Of a DNA stretch of 41,584 nt, positions 17,857 to 25,583 are shown piece after piece (position 1 is the stretch's first letter; every line of letters starts with the position of its first letter). A program made the position numbers and the translations under genes. The notes beneath the pieces are model-generated. The model saw only the letters and a program-made list of their open reading frames with translations. It was not told the DNA's origin and made no database searches. Source of the stretch: Bacteroidota bacterium. GTDB taxonomy: Bacteria; Bacteroidota; Bacteroidia; Flavobacteriales_F; PHOS-HE28. The stretch is taken from the NCBI GenBank assembly GCA_029573495.1, contig JAKQEI010000218.1, positions 1-41,584 of the forward strand. Direction: 5' to 3'.

Positions 17857-18957
17857 ATGTGGTCCGCTGAGTTCTACGTGATGGCTGGTGCGCTCGTCGT
17901 ACTGCTCTTCTTCCACCTCTTCATGTTCGCACGACTTGCGTTCAAGAAAGCCAGCGTGCCTGTGGACCGCGAGCTGCCGGTGAGCGTGGTGATCTGTGCC
18001 CGCAGCGAGGCGCGCCGGTTGGAGCAGCTCATACCCCTGTTGATGAAGCAGGACCACAAGGAGTTCGAGGTGGTGGTGGTGAACGACCGAAGCGAGGACG
18101 ACACCTGGGAGGTGTTGCAGTGGATGAAGCCCGAGAACCCGCGGTTACGACCGGTGAACATCCAGGCCGATGAGAAGTTCAATTATGGCAAGAAGCTGGC
18201 GCTCGGGGTGGGGGTCCGGGCGGCGAAGTACCCGCATGTCCTGCTGACCGATGCGGACTGTCTCCCCTCGGGGAATGATTGGTTGAGCACCATGGCAACG
18301 GGTTTCGCGAACGGGAAACAGATCGTGATCGGTCACAGCCCCTATGCGCATCAGCCGGGCCTGACCAATGTGTTGGAGCGGTACGACGGCACGATGAAGG
18401 CGATGCAGTACATGGCATTCGCGCAGGCAGGCTTCCCGTACATGGGGGTCGGTCGTAACCTGGGGTACACGGGGGAGGTCTTCTTCAGTGCCAAAGGACC
18501 ACGGCGCCACAACCACCTGATGAGCGGGGATGATGACCTCTTCATCAACGAAGTGGCGCGGGCGAAGAACACGGGGGTGGTGGCCGATCCGCGCTCGTTC
18601 ATGACCACGGAGCCCACGCGGGACCTGGGGACCTGGTTGCGGCGCAAGCGGCGGCATTACACCACGGCCGCGCACTACCGTTTCGGGCATCAGATCCTCC
18701 TGCTCCTGCTTCCCCTGGCGCGCACCGCCTTCTGGCTGCTGCTGCTGTGGTTCGCCCTGAATGGGCATTGGCGCGAGGTGGCCATCGGTCTTGCCGTTGA
18801 GCTGTGCATCCTGCTGCCGATCACCGTGCTCGCCATGCGCCGCCTTCAGGCCGGTGCACTGGCGTGGCTCGCAATACCCCTTGAATGGCTGTTCCTACTT
18901 TTGGATCCACTGCTGTACACCAGCACGATCCTCGTCAAGCCCAAACGATGGAAGTGA
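17857..18957 (+). CDS. Membrane glycosyltransferase, family 2
   Basis: This 366-residue protein has an N-terminal membrane helix (VMAGALVVLLFFHLFMFA), then a GT-A domain opening with PVSVVICARSEARRLEQLIP and EFEVVVVNDRSEDDT. The metal-binding DxD-type motif is LLTDADCLP. A GDDDLFINEVA acidic motif and the basic RRKRRHY segment stand where GT2 synthases have their ED and QxxRW motifs. Three or more C-terminal helices follow (ILLLLLPLARTAFWLLLLW, IGLAVELCILLPITVLAM, LEWLFLLLDPLLY). The sugar donor and acceptor are unknown; a cell-envelope polysaccharide or lipid is likely. The 3' end overlaps the next gene by 10 bp. Confidence 0.9.
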   Translation: MWSAEFYVMAGALVVLLFFHLFMFARLAFKKASVPVDRELPVSVVICARSEARRLEQLIPLLMKQDHKEFEVVVVNDRSEDDTWEVLQWMKPENPRLRPVNIQADEKFNYGKKLALGVGVRAAKYPHVLLTDADCLPSGNDWLSTMATGFANGKQIVIGHSPYAHQPGLTNVLERYDGTMKAMQYMAFAQAGFPYMGVGRNLGYTGEVFFSAKGPRRHNHLMSGDDDLFINEVARAKNTGVVADPRSFMTTEPTRDLGTWLRRKRRHYTTAAHYRFGHQILLLLLPLARTAFWLLLLWFALNGHWREVAIGLAVELCILLPITVLAMRRLQAGALAWLAIPLEWLFLLLDPLLYTSTILVKPKRWK

Positions 18958-19556
18958 ACGAGAACCTCAGCGAGAAGGCCCGCTACGACTATATCCTCGT
19001 GCAGCGCGCCGTGCAGAAGGGCGATCAGAAGGCATATGCCGAACTGATGAGCCGTTACCGCGACTCCATCTACTTCATGTTGTTGAAGATGATCAACAAC
19101 AAGGACGATGCGGAGGACCTTACCATCGAAGCCTTCGGCAAGGCCTTCCACCGGCTGAAACAGTACACGCCGAACTACGCCTTCAGCACCTGGCTCTTCA
19201 AGATCGCATCGAACAACTGCATCGACTGGATCCGGAAACAGAAGAAGAAGACCTTCAGCATCGACAATCCCATTGGCACGGACGATGGTGACGAGATGAC
19301 GATCGAGCTGAAAGGACACGGTCCCGATCCGGCCGAGATCGCCATAAAGGAGCAGAAGAACCTCATTATGCGCGAGGTGGTGGAGAAGTTGAAGCCGCGC
19401 TACCGCACACTCGTGGAGCTCCGTTATTACAAGGAGTACAGCTACGAGGAGATCGCTGAAGAGCTGGACCTGCCGCTGGGTACCGTGAAAGCGCAGCTCT
19501 TCCGTGCGCGTGAGTTCCTCCTCAACCTGATGGAGAACCACAAGGACCACATTTGA
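18948..19556 (+). CDS. Sigma-70 family RNA polymerase sigma factor
   Basis: This 202-residue protein is distinct from the ECF factor at 13 kb. Region 2 is VQRAVQKGDQKAYAELMSRY, KDDAEDLTIEAFGKAFHRL and FSTWLFKIASNNCIDWIRK. Region 4 is LKPRYRTLVELRYYKEYSYE and LPLGTVKAQLFRAREFL. An acidic insertion lies between them (NPIGTDDGDEMTIELKG). This form is widely conserved in Bacteroidota with no linked anti-sigma gene, which is also the case here. The ATG lies inside the end of the glycosyltransferase gene, so expression is probably coupled. It is likely a housekeeping-type alternative sigma factor; its regulon is unknown. Confidence 0.92.
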   Translation: MEVNENLSEKARYDYILVQRAVQKGDQKAYAELMSRYRDSIYFMLLKMINNKDDAEDLTIEAFGKAFHRLKQYTPNYAFSTWLFKIASNNCIDWIRKQKKKTFSIDNPIGTDDGDEMTIELKGHGPDPAEIAIKEQKNLIMREVVEKLKPRYRTLVELRYYKEYSYEEIAEELDLPLGTVKAQLFRAREFLLNLMENHKDHI

Positions 19557-19558
19557 AT

Positions 19559-19726
19559 GCGCATGTGCTCATGTGACCATGTGCGCATGTGGACATGAGT
19601 AATGCCTCCTTGATGGTCGTCCACCACGCCTTGCTCGTGCACCTTCCCGGGGACTATCCACGCCTGGCGGATCCGCACGACACTTGTAGAACGGCCATGA
19701 GCACAAGGTCACATGAGCACATGCGC
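19559..19726. repeat. Long inverted repeat with CATGTG octamers between sigma gene and rsmG
   Basis: The left arm is 19559-19589 and the right arm is 19696-19726. The outer 20 bases pair perfectly, and all 31 pair with two mismatches. About 106 bases lie between them. The left arm is itself a tandem array of an 8-base unit NNCATGTG, roughly five copies, the last degenerate. The right arm ends 2 bases before the rsmG start codon, so the folded structure would sit in the rsmG leader. No open frame in the spacer looks coding. It may be a small non-autonomous element or a leader regulator. Confidence 0.8.
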
Positions 19727-19728
19727 AC

Positions 19729-20349
19729 ATGAATTCCCCCGGCCTCGAACTCCTTCTCCGGTACTTTCCGGATCTCACTGCCCAACAGCGCACGCATTTC
19801 GAGCGGCTGGGTGTGCTCTACCCGGAGTGGAACGAGCGTGTGAACCTGATCTCGCGCAAGGACATGGAGAACTTGTACGAGCGGCACATCCTGCACTCAT
19901 TGGGCATCGCCAAGGTCGTGCGATTCAAGAAGGGCGAGCGCATCGTTGATGTGGGAACGGGCGGTGGATTCCCGTTGGTGCCGCTTGCGATCCTCTTCCC
20001 GGAATGCGCCTTCCACGGGATCGACGGCATCGGGAAGAAGATCACTGCGGTGAAGGGTGTGGTGGAAGGTCTGGGCATCACCAATTGCACCGCTGAACAG
20101 GTCCGCAGCACGGACCACCACGAGCGATACGACGTCATCGTGAGCCGCGCGGTGACCACCCTGCCCGAGTTCATCCGCGATACGAAACATCTCGTAGCGA
20201 AAGGGCAGGGGATGATGTATTACCTCAAGGGCGGCGAACTGGCGGATGAGATCCTGCCGGTCCGCAACGCAGTGAAGGTGCACGAGCTGAAGGAGTACTT
20301 CGGTGAGGAGTTCTTCGCGACGAAGAAGGTGGTGGAGGTGCGGATGTGA
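19729..20349 (+). CDS. rsmG: 16S rRNA (guanine527-N7)-methyltransferase RsmG
   Basis: This 206-residue, full-length protein is an S-adenosylmethionine-dependent enzyme that modifies G527 of 16S rRNA in the 530 loop. The SAM-binding motif is RIVDVGTGGGFPLVPLAILF (71-90). The N-terminal NERVNLISRKDMENLYERHI with HSLGI, and the later SRAVTTLPEF, are RsmG hallmarks. The start codon directly follows the right arm of a long inverted repeat. Its 3' end is only 2 bp from the stop of the convergent ABC exporter gene. Confidence 0.95.
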   Translation: MNSPGLELLLRYFPDLTAQQRTHFERLGVLYPEWNERVNLISRKDMENLYERHILHSLGIAKVVRFKKGERIVDVGTGGGFPLVPLAILFPECAFHGIDGIGKKITAVKGVVEGLGITNCTAEQVRSTDHHERYDVIVSRAVTTLPEFIRDTKHLVAKGQGMMYYLKGGELADEILPVRNAVKVHELKEYFGEEFFATKKVVEVRM

Positions 20350-20351
20350 CC

Positions 20352-22166
20352 TCAGACTATGTGGAGCTGCAACCGGCTCAAGCTGTGATAAAGCCCGTCA
20401 ACCTCCGCGATCAACTCGTCATGCGTGCCGCTCTCCAGCACGCGCCCTTTGTCGAGCACCAGGATCCGGTCGGCATCACGTACCGTGCTGAGCCGGTGCG
20501 CGATCACCAGGCTTGTGCGGCCTTTCATCAGCTCGTCCAAGGCCTCCTGCACCAGCCGCTCGCTTTCGCTGTCAAGTGCGCTGGTCGCTTCGTCGAGGAT
20601 CAGGATCGCAGGGTCCTTCAGCACGGCGCGTGCAATGGCGATGCGTTGCCGCTGGCCACCGCTCAGTTGGATGCCGCGTTCGCCCACGACGGTGTCGTAG
20701 CCCTGCGGGAAACTCGCGATGAAGCTGTGCGCGTTCGCCTTGACGGCCGCTTCCTCGATCTCCAGGTCGCTCGCGCCGGGTTTCCCATAGGCGATGTTCT
20801 CCCGGATCGTTCCTCCGAACAGCAGCACTTCCTGCGGCACGATGGCCATGCGGTCGCGCAGCGCGGTGAGGTCGTATTCCCGGGCATCCTTCCCGTCGAT
20901 CACCACACGGCCGTCAACCGGATCGTAGAAGCGCAGGACCAGCGAAGCGATGGTGCTCTTGCCGGCGCCACTCGGTCCCACGAGGGCGATCCGCTCGCCG
21001 GGTTCCGCGTTGAAGCTGACGTCCAGTAGCACCGGCACATCCGCGCGTGAGGCATAGTGGAAGGCCACATGCTCGAACCGCACCGCGCCGTTGATGCTGA
21101 GCGGGTCCTGCTTCAACGCCAGCGTCACGGGCTCCGGGGTCTCCTCCTGGATGTCCATCAGCCGCTCGCTCGCACCGATGGCCTTCAGCATGCGGTTCAC
21201 CACCTCCGGTATGCCGCCGATGCTGGCCCCGATGAAGATCGAGTACATGATGAAGGTGACCAGTTCGCCGGTGCTGATCTCGCCGGCGGCCATCAAGCGC
21301 ACGCCGCGCCAGATCACCAGCACGATCGCTCCGAACATGCACAGGATGATGAAGGAGACGAAGGCGCCCTGCCAATGGCCGCTCTTCAGGGCAAGTCGGC
21401 GCACTTCGTTCACCACCTTGCCATAGCGCAGCGCTTCCCACCGTTCGTTCACGAAGGCCTTCACGTTCTGCACGCCTTGCAGGGTCTCGTCCACGATCAC
21501 ACTGCTCTCGGCGATCTTGTCCTGTACCTGCTTGCTCAACTTGGTCACGAACCTTCCGAAGAACACGGCCACGATGGCCACTACGGGGATCACGCTCAAC
21601 ATGGTGAGCGTGAGTTCCCAGCTCACCGTGGCCAGCAGGACGATGCCGGCCGCCACCGTCAGCACCTGACGGACCAGCTCGGCCAGGTTGCTCGTGAGCG
21701 CTTCCTGCACCATGCTCACATCGGCGCTGATCCGGCTGTTCAGCTCCCCTACGCGGTTCCGGGCGAAGAAGAGCATCGGCAACCGGAGGAGGTGCTCGTA
21801 GGTGTCCGTGCGCAGCTTGTTCAGCATGTCCGTAGTGATCCGGTTGAACACCACGATGCGGAAATAGCCGAAGACCGCCTGCCCTAGAAAGACCGCGAAA
21901 AGGATCATCGCCACGCGGTCGATGCCTTCGAATAGCTGCTGTTGTGCGCCTGCATCCCCTTTGGCCGCATCCACGAGCTGGCCCAGCAGACCGGGAAAGA
22001 GCAGCGCGAGCCCCGTGGTGATCAGCAGCAGCACAAGCCCCAGCACCATGCTGAGCCGGTGCGGGCGCAGGTAGCGGAAGATGCGGAAGGCCTTGCGTAA
22101 GGTGGCCTTGTCCAGCTTTGGACGCGGCGCGTCGGCGAAGGCTTTGGAGGTTGGGCGGCCGGCCAT
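20352..22166 (-). CDS. ABC exporter, MsbA-like half-transporter (TMD-NBD fusion)
   Basis: This 604-residue protein has an N-terminal six-helix exporter domain (LSMVLGLVLLLITTGLALLF, VAMILFAVFLGQAVFGYFRI, LTVAAGIVLLATVSWEL, SFIILCMFGAIVLVIWRG, ELVTFIMYSIFIGASIGGI) and a C-terminal ATPase. ATPase motifs are GPSGAGKST, signature LSGGQRQR, Walker B ILILDEATSALD and H-loop VIAHRLST. It should work as a dimer exporting a hydrophobic substrate such as lipid A or a drug; MsbA is the closest well-known type, but the substrate is not shown. The ATG at 22166 is chosen because a CATCTTTG box ends 4 bases before it. The longer upstream frame runs into the neighbouring lipoprotein gene. Confidence 0.92.
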   Translation of the reverse strand: MAGRPTSKAFADAPRPKLDKATLRKAFRIFRYLRPHRLSMVLGLVLLLITTGLALLFPGLLGQLVDAAKGDAGAQQQLFEGIDRVAMILFAVFLGQAVFGYFRIVVFNRITTDMLNKLRTDTYEHLLRLPMLFFARNRVGELNSRISADVSMVQEALTSNLAELVRQVLTVAAGIVLLATVSWELTLTMLSVIPVVAIVAVFFGRFVTKLSKQVQDKIAESSVIVDETLQGVQNVKAFVNERWEALRYGKVVNEVRRLALKSGHWQGAFVSFIILCMFGAIVLVIWRGVRLMAAGEISTGELVTFIMYSIFIGASIGGIPEVVNRMLKAIGASERLMDIQEETPEPVTLALKQDPLSINGAVRFEHVAFHYASRADVPVLLDVSFNAEPGERIALVGPSGAGKSTIASLVLRFYDPVDGRVVIDGKDAREYDLTALRDRMAIVPQEVLLFGGTIRENIAYGKPGASDLEIEEAAVKANAHSFIASFPQGYDTVVGERGIQLSGGQRQRIAIARAVLKDPAILILDEATSALDSESERLVQEALDELMKGRTSLVIAHRLSTVRDADRILVLDKGRVLESGTHDELIAEVDGLYHSLSRLQLHIV

Positions 22167-22170
22167 GGGG

Positions 22171-22178
22171 CAAAGATG
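22171..22178 (-). promoter_or_regulatory. Possible -7 box of the ABC exporter gene
   Basis: The minus strand reads CATCTTTG, 7 of 8 to TAnnTTTG, 4 bases before the ATG. Confidence 0.4.
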
Positions 22179-22213
22179 GTGAGTGCCCCAAAGAATGAAT
22201 GAATGCCCCGGTG

Positions 22214-22732
22214 CTATTCGCAGAAAATGTCGTTGCTCGTGTACGTGACCCCGCATATCCGCGGGTCGAATTGGTCAATTGTCACAGGAGCACCAGTGTA
22301 TATCAAGCACGTGGCGCCGTTGTAATCGAGCGCGGCCAAGTTGCTCTCACCGGTTAGGAATACGCCCGATGATGTAGTTCCGTTAACAAGCACGGTATAC
22401 GGGCCACTACCGGTCGAGTCCGTACCGTCCCACGAGGGGTACAGGTCATCTGACGTGAAAACGATCGTATTCTGCTGATCCCTGATCTCTACGCTGAGGG
22501 TGGCCATGTTGGAACTGACCACTGCGAAGACATCGTTGATGCCATCGGAGTTGGGGGTGAAGGCATTTGGCGCCTGTACACAAGCAGAGTCGGAAAAAAG
22601 TTCGATGTGCGGCATCCGGGCACCGCCTGCGTTAGTGGGAGACGCGCTTTCTTCTTCGCGACAGGCGGATAGGCCTAGAGCGCAGGCAACGAAGTAGAGA
22701 AGGTATGAACGAATTTTGGCAGCATGATCCAT
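22214..22732 (-). CDS. Lipoprotein with CHU_C / gliding-motility C-terminal-like domain
   Basis: This 172-residue protein has a lipoprotein signal ending in LGLSAC followed by REEE. The body opens with CVQAPNAFTPNSDGINDVF and continues LSVEIRDQQNTIVFTSD, SWDGTDSTGSGPYTVLVNGT, the layout of the CHU_C domain that normally ends T9SS type B cargo. Here the domain sits behind a lipoprotein signal, lacks the canonical FNRWG strand and is followed by about 50 extra residues with Cys pairs (ATCLIYTG, RICGV, FCE). It may be a stand-alone lipid-anchored version used for another purpose, or a cargo fragment. The 22733-22771 gap holds a weak TACCTTCA box at 22745-22752. Confidence 0.75.
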   Translation of the reverse strand: MDHAAKIRSYLLYFVACALGLSACREEESASPTNAGGARMPHIELFSDSACVQAPNAFTPNSDGINDVFAVVSSNMATLSVEIRDQQNTIVFTSDDLYPSWDGTDSTGSGPYTVLVNGTTSSGVFLTGESNLAALDYNGATCLIYTGAPVTIDQFDPRICGVTYTSNDIFCE

Positions 22733-22771
22733 GGAACGCGGCCATGAAGGTAAGGCGGATCCAATAGCTGC

Positions 22772-24013
22772 TCACCCGTGCGCGACCTTCACCGGAGAAG
22801 CATCATTCGAGCCTACGATGGCCCTTGTCATTCGCAGGGTAAGGAAGCTCTGGGTGAAGACCATGAAACATATCAAGGGAAGTCGTTCGGGATGTGGGAA
22901 GCGATAGGCGAAGATGTACGGTGCTATGAATGAGCCGTTGGGGTCGAGGAGATTCTCTGAGACAAGGATGTTGTGCAAGGCGGCTACAGCGAAGAACAAG
23001 GTGCCGCTGACCAGTGTGAAGACCGTGGCATCCCAGATGGCTGGTCCATGGTGTTCCATTCTTTTCTTCCTGTTGGAACGGACAAAGAGTACGATGAAAG
23101 CACACAAGGACAAAGCGATCGCAACGGTCTCAAGATCAGGCTTGCCGAAGAAACCTGCGGCTTGGTCTCCTTTGATAAGCCAACCACTGCTGACGAATAG
23201 CTGGCGACAATAGAACGTGCACATGAAGAGAATGGGCAGTATCGCATAGAACCTCCGAAAGAATTGCGGTTCGTCATAGGCGCGATGCTGCTTGTAGGAC
23301 AAGTAGCCCAGCGCGAGCCCCAGTACGAGGTGGCCGAATACGGTGAATCCGAACCAGGAGATCATCAACTTTCGAAGATCTTCGAGTTGTATGCCCATGT
23401 AACCTGAGAATTCGTTCAAGAGCAGAACGAAGCAGAAAGAGAGCAGTCCTGAATAGATGGCCGCTACTAGGAACGGCCGCAAGAACACGCCCAATTCCTG
23501 CCGGGTCTGGGAGCCAGCCTCAGTGGATGGCGCGACGCTCGTCCGGACGCTCTGTTCGTTGACGGATCCATTGAACACGACCAGCCCTTCGTTACCGCCT
23601 TGGTCTGCCGAGGGTGATGTGGACTCCGACGCTGGAAGCAGAAGTTCTTTTACCACCGGAGAGGTCAGGGCCATTTCACCGCGCTCGACCGCGATCGGTT
23701 TTATCCTGGGTACAAGGCCTCGATAGTCCACCTCACCTTCCGAGATGTATCGAGCGAAAGCGTTCAGATACACGACATTGAAACTGGCCTTATCCATATT
23801 TCGGGTATCCCAGAACAATCGTCGCAGGATGTTCGGGCTGATCGCAGCCTCAAGCGTCCCATGAATATGGCTTCGGATCCTGGCATTCAGATCGTCATAG
23901 CGGGGGAGGTAGGATCTCCATTCCAGCTCAGTGCCGCCGTCGGCTCTGTAGCGCCGCTCCACCTGTTCACGCAGGAACCACAACTCAATTGTATCGATCG
24001 TTCTTCGCTTCAC
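22772..24013 (-). CDS. Unrecognised six-helix membrane protein with N-terminal helical domain
   Basis: This protein has 413 residues from the GTG at 24013 (MKRRTIDTIEL), or 419 from a GTG at 24031; a TACGTTTG promoter box overlaps the longer start, favouring the shorter. The first ~100 residues are soluble and helical, including SPNILRRLFWDTRN and VVYLNAFARYIS. This pattern recalls compact N-terminal domains of other Bacteroidota proteins (inference). A variable Ser/Thr-rich linker follows, then six likely membrane helices: PFLVAAIYSGLLSFCFVLLL, WFGFTVFGHLVLGLALGYL, FYAILPILFMCTFY, VAIALSLCAFIVLFV, TVFTLVSGTLFFAVAAL and LICFMVFTQSFLTL. I do not recognise a family. Base composition is lower in GC than the flanking housekeeping genes. 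Confidence 0.75.
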   Translation of the reverse strand: MKRRTIDTIELWFLREQVERRYRADGGTELEWRSYLPRYDDLNARIRSHIHGTLEAAISPNILRRLFWDTRNMDKASFNVVYLNAFARYISEGEVDYRGLVPRIKPIAVERGEMALTSPVVKELLLPASESTSPSADQGGNEGLVVFNGSVNEQSVRTSVAPSTEAGSQTRQELGVFLRPFLVAAIYSGLLSFCFVLLLNEFSGYMGIQLEDLRKLMISWFGFTVFGHLVLGLALGYLSYKQHRAYDEPQFFRRFYAILPILFMCTFYCRQLFVSSGWLIKGDQAAGFFGKPDLETVAIALSLCAFIVLFVRSNRKKRMEHHGPAIWDATVFTLVSGTLFFAVAALHNILVSENLLDPNGSFIAPYIFAYRFPHPERLPLICFMVFTQSFLTLRMTRAIVGSNDASPVKVAHG

Positions 24014-24030
24014 GCAAGTTGATGCTACCA

Positions 24031-24038
24031 CAAACGTA
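24031..24038 (-). promoter_or_regulatory. Consensus -7 box upstream of the membrane protein gene
   Basis: The minus strand reads TACGTTTG, a perfect match to TAnnTTTG, 17 bases before the GTG at 24013. The rest of the 24039-24208 gap between the divergent genes shows no further recognisable signal. Confidence 0.45.
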
Positions 24039-24208
24039 GCAAAGTAGGCCTATGTCGTAAAGCCTTGGATCCCAGCAAGGCATCGATCGCTGAATAGAAC
24101 TCGGAACAGAACTCGGAAGCATCATCTGGACGGAAAAGTCCTGAGGCCATGTTCATTCGCCCCGCAGACCTCTCCTAGGCTCGATACCACCGTTCAGCAA
24201 CCACGACC

Positions 24209-24649
24209 ATGGAGTGTCCAACAGCAGCAAGCCCACTACCGATACCACGCCTGGTCCTATTGCTCAAGGCTGCGCGCGGATACCATGTGGTGGACGTGCG
24301 GTCCATCCTATATGCCGAAGCGGATGAGCGTTTCTGCAGTATGCACTTCACGGACGGGACCAAGAAGCCGGTATTCCACACACTGAACGAATTGGAAGCG
24401 ATCCTGCGCTGCGGAGAGCGGATGGGGGAGTTGTTGTTTTTGCGGGTACATAAGAGCCACCTGGTTGCTTTCCATCATACCTCGGCGATAGGGGTGGATC
24501 GGCGGGTTCTTCTGCAAACCGGAACGTATTTACCAATTGGAAGGCAGTATTGGGCGCATTTGCTAAAGTGCTGTATGTCCATTGGGCCATATGAAACAGT
24601 CGTTCAGGGCATTCAGGCGTCGTTCAACCAGGAACTCGGGAGTAAATGA
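24209..24649 (+). CDS. Stand-alone LytTR DNA-binding domain protein
   Basis: This 146-residue protein is almost entirely a LytTR domain (about 17-120). Typical segments are RGYHVVDVRSILYAEADERF, then FHTLNELEAIL, then LFLRVHKSHLVAFHH (the conserved F.R.H.S..V), and LLQTGTYLPIGRQY. LytTR proteins bind direct repeats upstream of targets, usually with an attached receiver domain. None is present here, and no histidine kinase is nearby. It is divergent from the six-helix membrane protein and lies upstream of the barrel/T9SS/RHS genes, so it may regulate this accessory cluster. That is inference from position only. The ATG at 24209 is the only plausible start. Confidence 0.85.
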   Translation: MECPTAASPLPIPRLVLLLKAARGYHVVDVRSILYAEADERFCSMHFTDGTKKPVFHTLNELEAILRCGERMGELLFLRVHKSHLVAFHHTSAIGVDRRVLLQTGTYLPIGRQYWAHLLKCCMSIGPYETVVQGIQASFNQELGSK

Positions 24650-24770
24650 CCAGGACCACTTTCGTTCATTAGTTTACGGCACGTTTGCACAGTCTACAGC
24701 ATTATAGTAAGAAGAACCTTGATCATGTGACTCTCAGCGTCCCATGATCCAGCGTCAACAACACACCACC

Positions 24771-25571
24771 ATGAGAATATTCGCTTACCTGATAGGGCTT
24801 CTACTTCCGAACATAGTGTTGGCACAAGGACTCACCCCGGGCCTTCGACTTGGAGCCTCCTATGGTCGTATGGATGGAACAGCGCAGACCATCATTCGGG
24901 ATGAGTGGTATCCAGAAGGGTCGTACGCAACGTCTGAGCGATTCCGGTGGCGAGCTTTGATCGGGGGGTATCTCGACATTCAACCGACCAATGTGGAATG
25001 GCTTCGTATCGAGGCATCTGTGGACTATGAGCATGCATGGGGACCAAGCAAGAACGACCCCATGGAGTTTGACAGAGCACGGAACCATGATTTTGAGTAT
25101 GTGGATTGGTTCAATGGGAATACTGCGAACTCTGCGGATTCGCTGCAGTACAGACTTTGGTTCAATTACAGCTATGTGAACATAGGATTGGTCACCAACC
25201 TGTACTTCATCGGATCGGATGAATTCCGTTTAGGGCCAAGTTTCGGCTTCAACGTAGGCTTCAACGTCACACCGAAGGATGTGACCTACCGCTCCAATCA
25301 TCCTGACTTGGGTCCTGACCTTCAGATCCAAGAGAACATCTCGAATGTTCTTAGGGGCAAGACCGCTACTTGGTTGATCGGTGGAATTGGCGCACAGATG
25401 GGTAGCCTGGACCTTTTCGCTCGCTATCGGTTGGGCTTGAACGACCTAGTGATCACAGAGGCCAATAGCTACAATTTCATTGACAACAAGAACAGCGCTC
25501 GGGTCTCTTGGTTCTTTGGCGCAGGCTATCGTTTCAAGAAGCCGGATTCGCCGATCAAAATGGCCCGTTAG
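24771..25571 (+). CDS. Outer-membrane beta-barrel protein
   Basis: This 266-residue protein starts at the ATG at 24771 with signal peptide MRIFAYLIGLLLPNIVLAQ. It continues as alternating amphipathic strands with aromatic girdles (TPGLRLGASYGRMDG, LQYRLWFNYSYVNIGLVTNL, FRLGPSFGFNVGFNV, LFARYRLGLND) and ends in SWFFGAGYRFKK. It resembles porin-family or OmpW/PorT-like eight- to ten-stranded barrels, without a clear family match. An earlier in-frame ATG at 24744 would put polar residues before the signal and is not used. Only 12 bases separate it from the T9SS cargo gene, so barrel, cargo and giant RHS gene probably form one operon. The 24650-24770 stretch shows no good promoter box. Confidence 0.75.
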   Translation: MRIFAYLIGLLLPNIVLAQGLTPGLRLGASYGRMDGTAQTIIRDEWYPEGSYATSERFRWRALIGGYLDIQPTNVEWLRIEASVDYEHAWGPSKNDPMEFDRARNHDFEYVDWFNGNTANSADSLQYRLWFNYSYVNIGLVTNLYFIGSDEFRLGPSFGFNVGFNVTPKDVTYRSNHPDLGPDLQIQENISNVLRGKTATWLIGGIGAQMGSLDLFARYRLGLNDLVITEANSYNFIDNKNSARVSWFFGAGYRFKKPDSPIKMAR

Positions 25572-25583
25572 TCCAGATTGGCT

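Noticed and set aside
19559..19600. CATGTG octamer array considered as a CRISPR or tandem-repeat locus
   Set aside because: Units are only 8 bases, contiguous and without spacers. No cas gene is nearby. It is better described as an arm of an inverted repeat.
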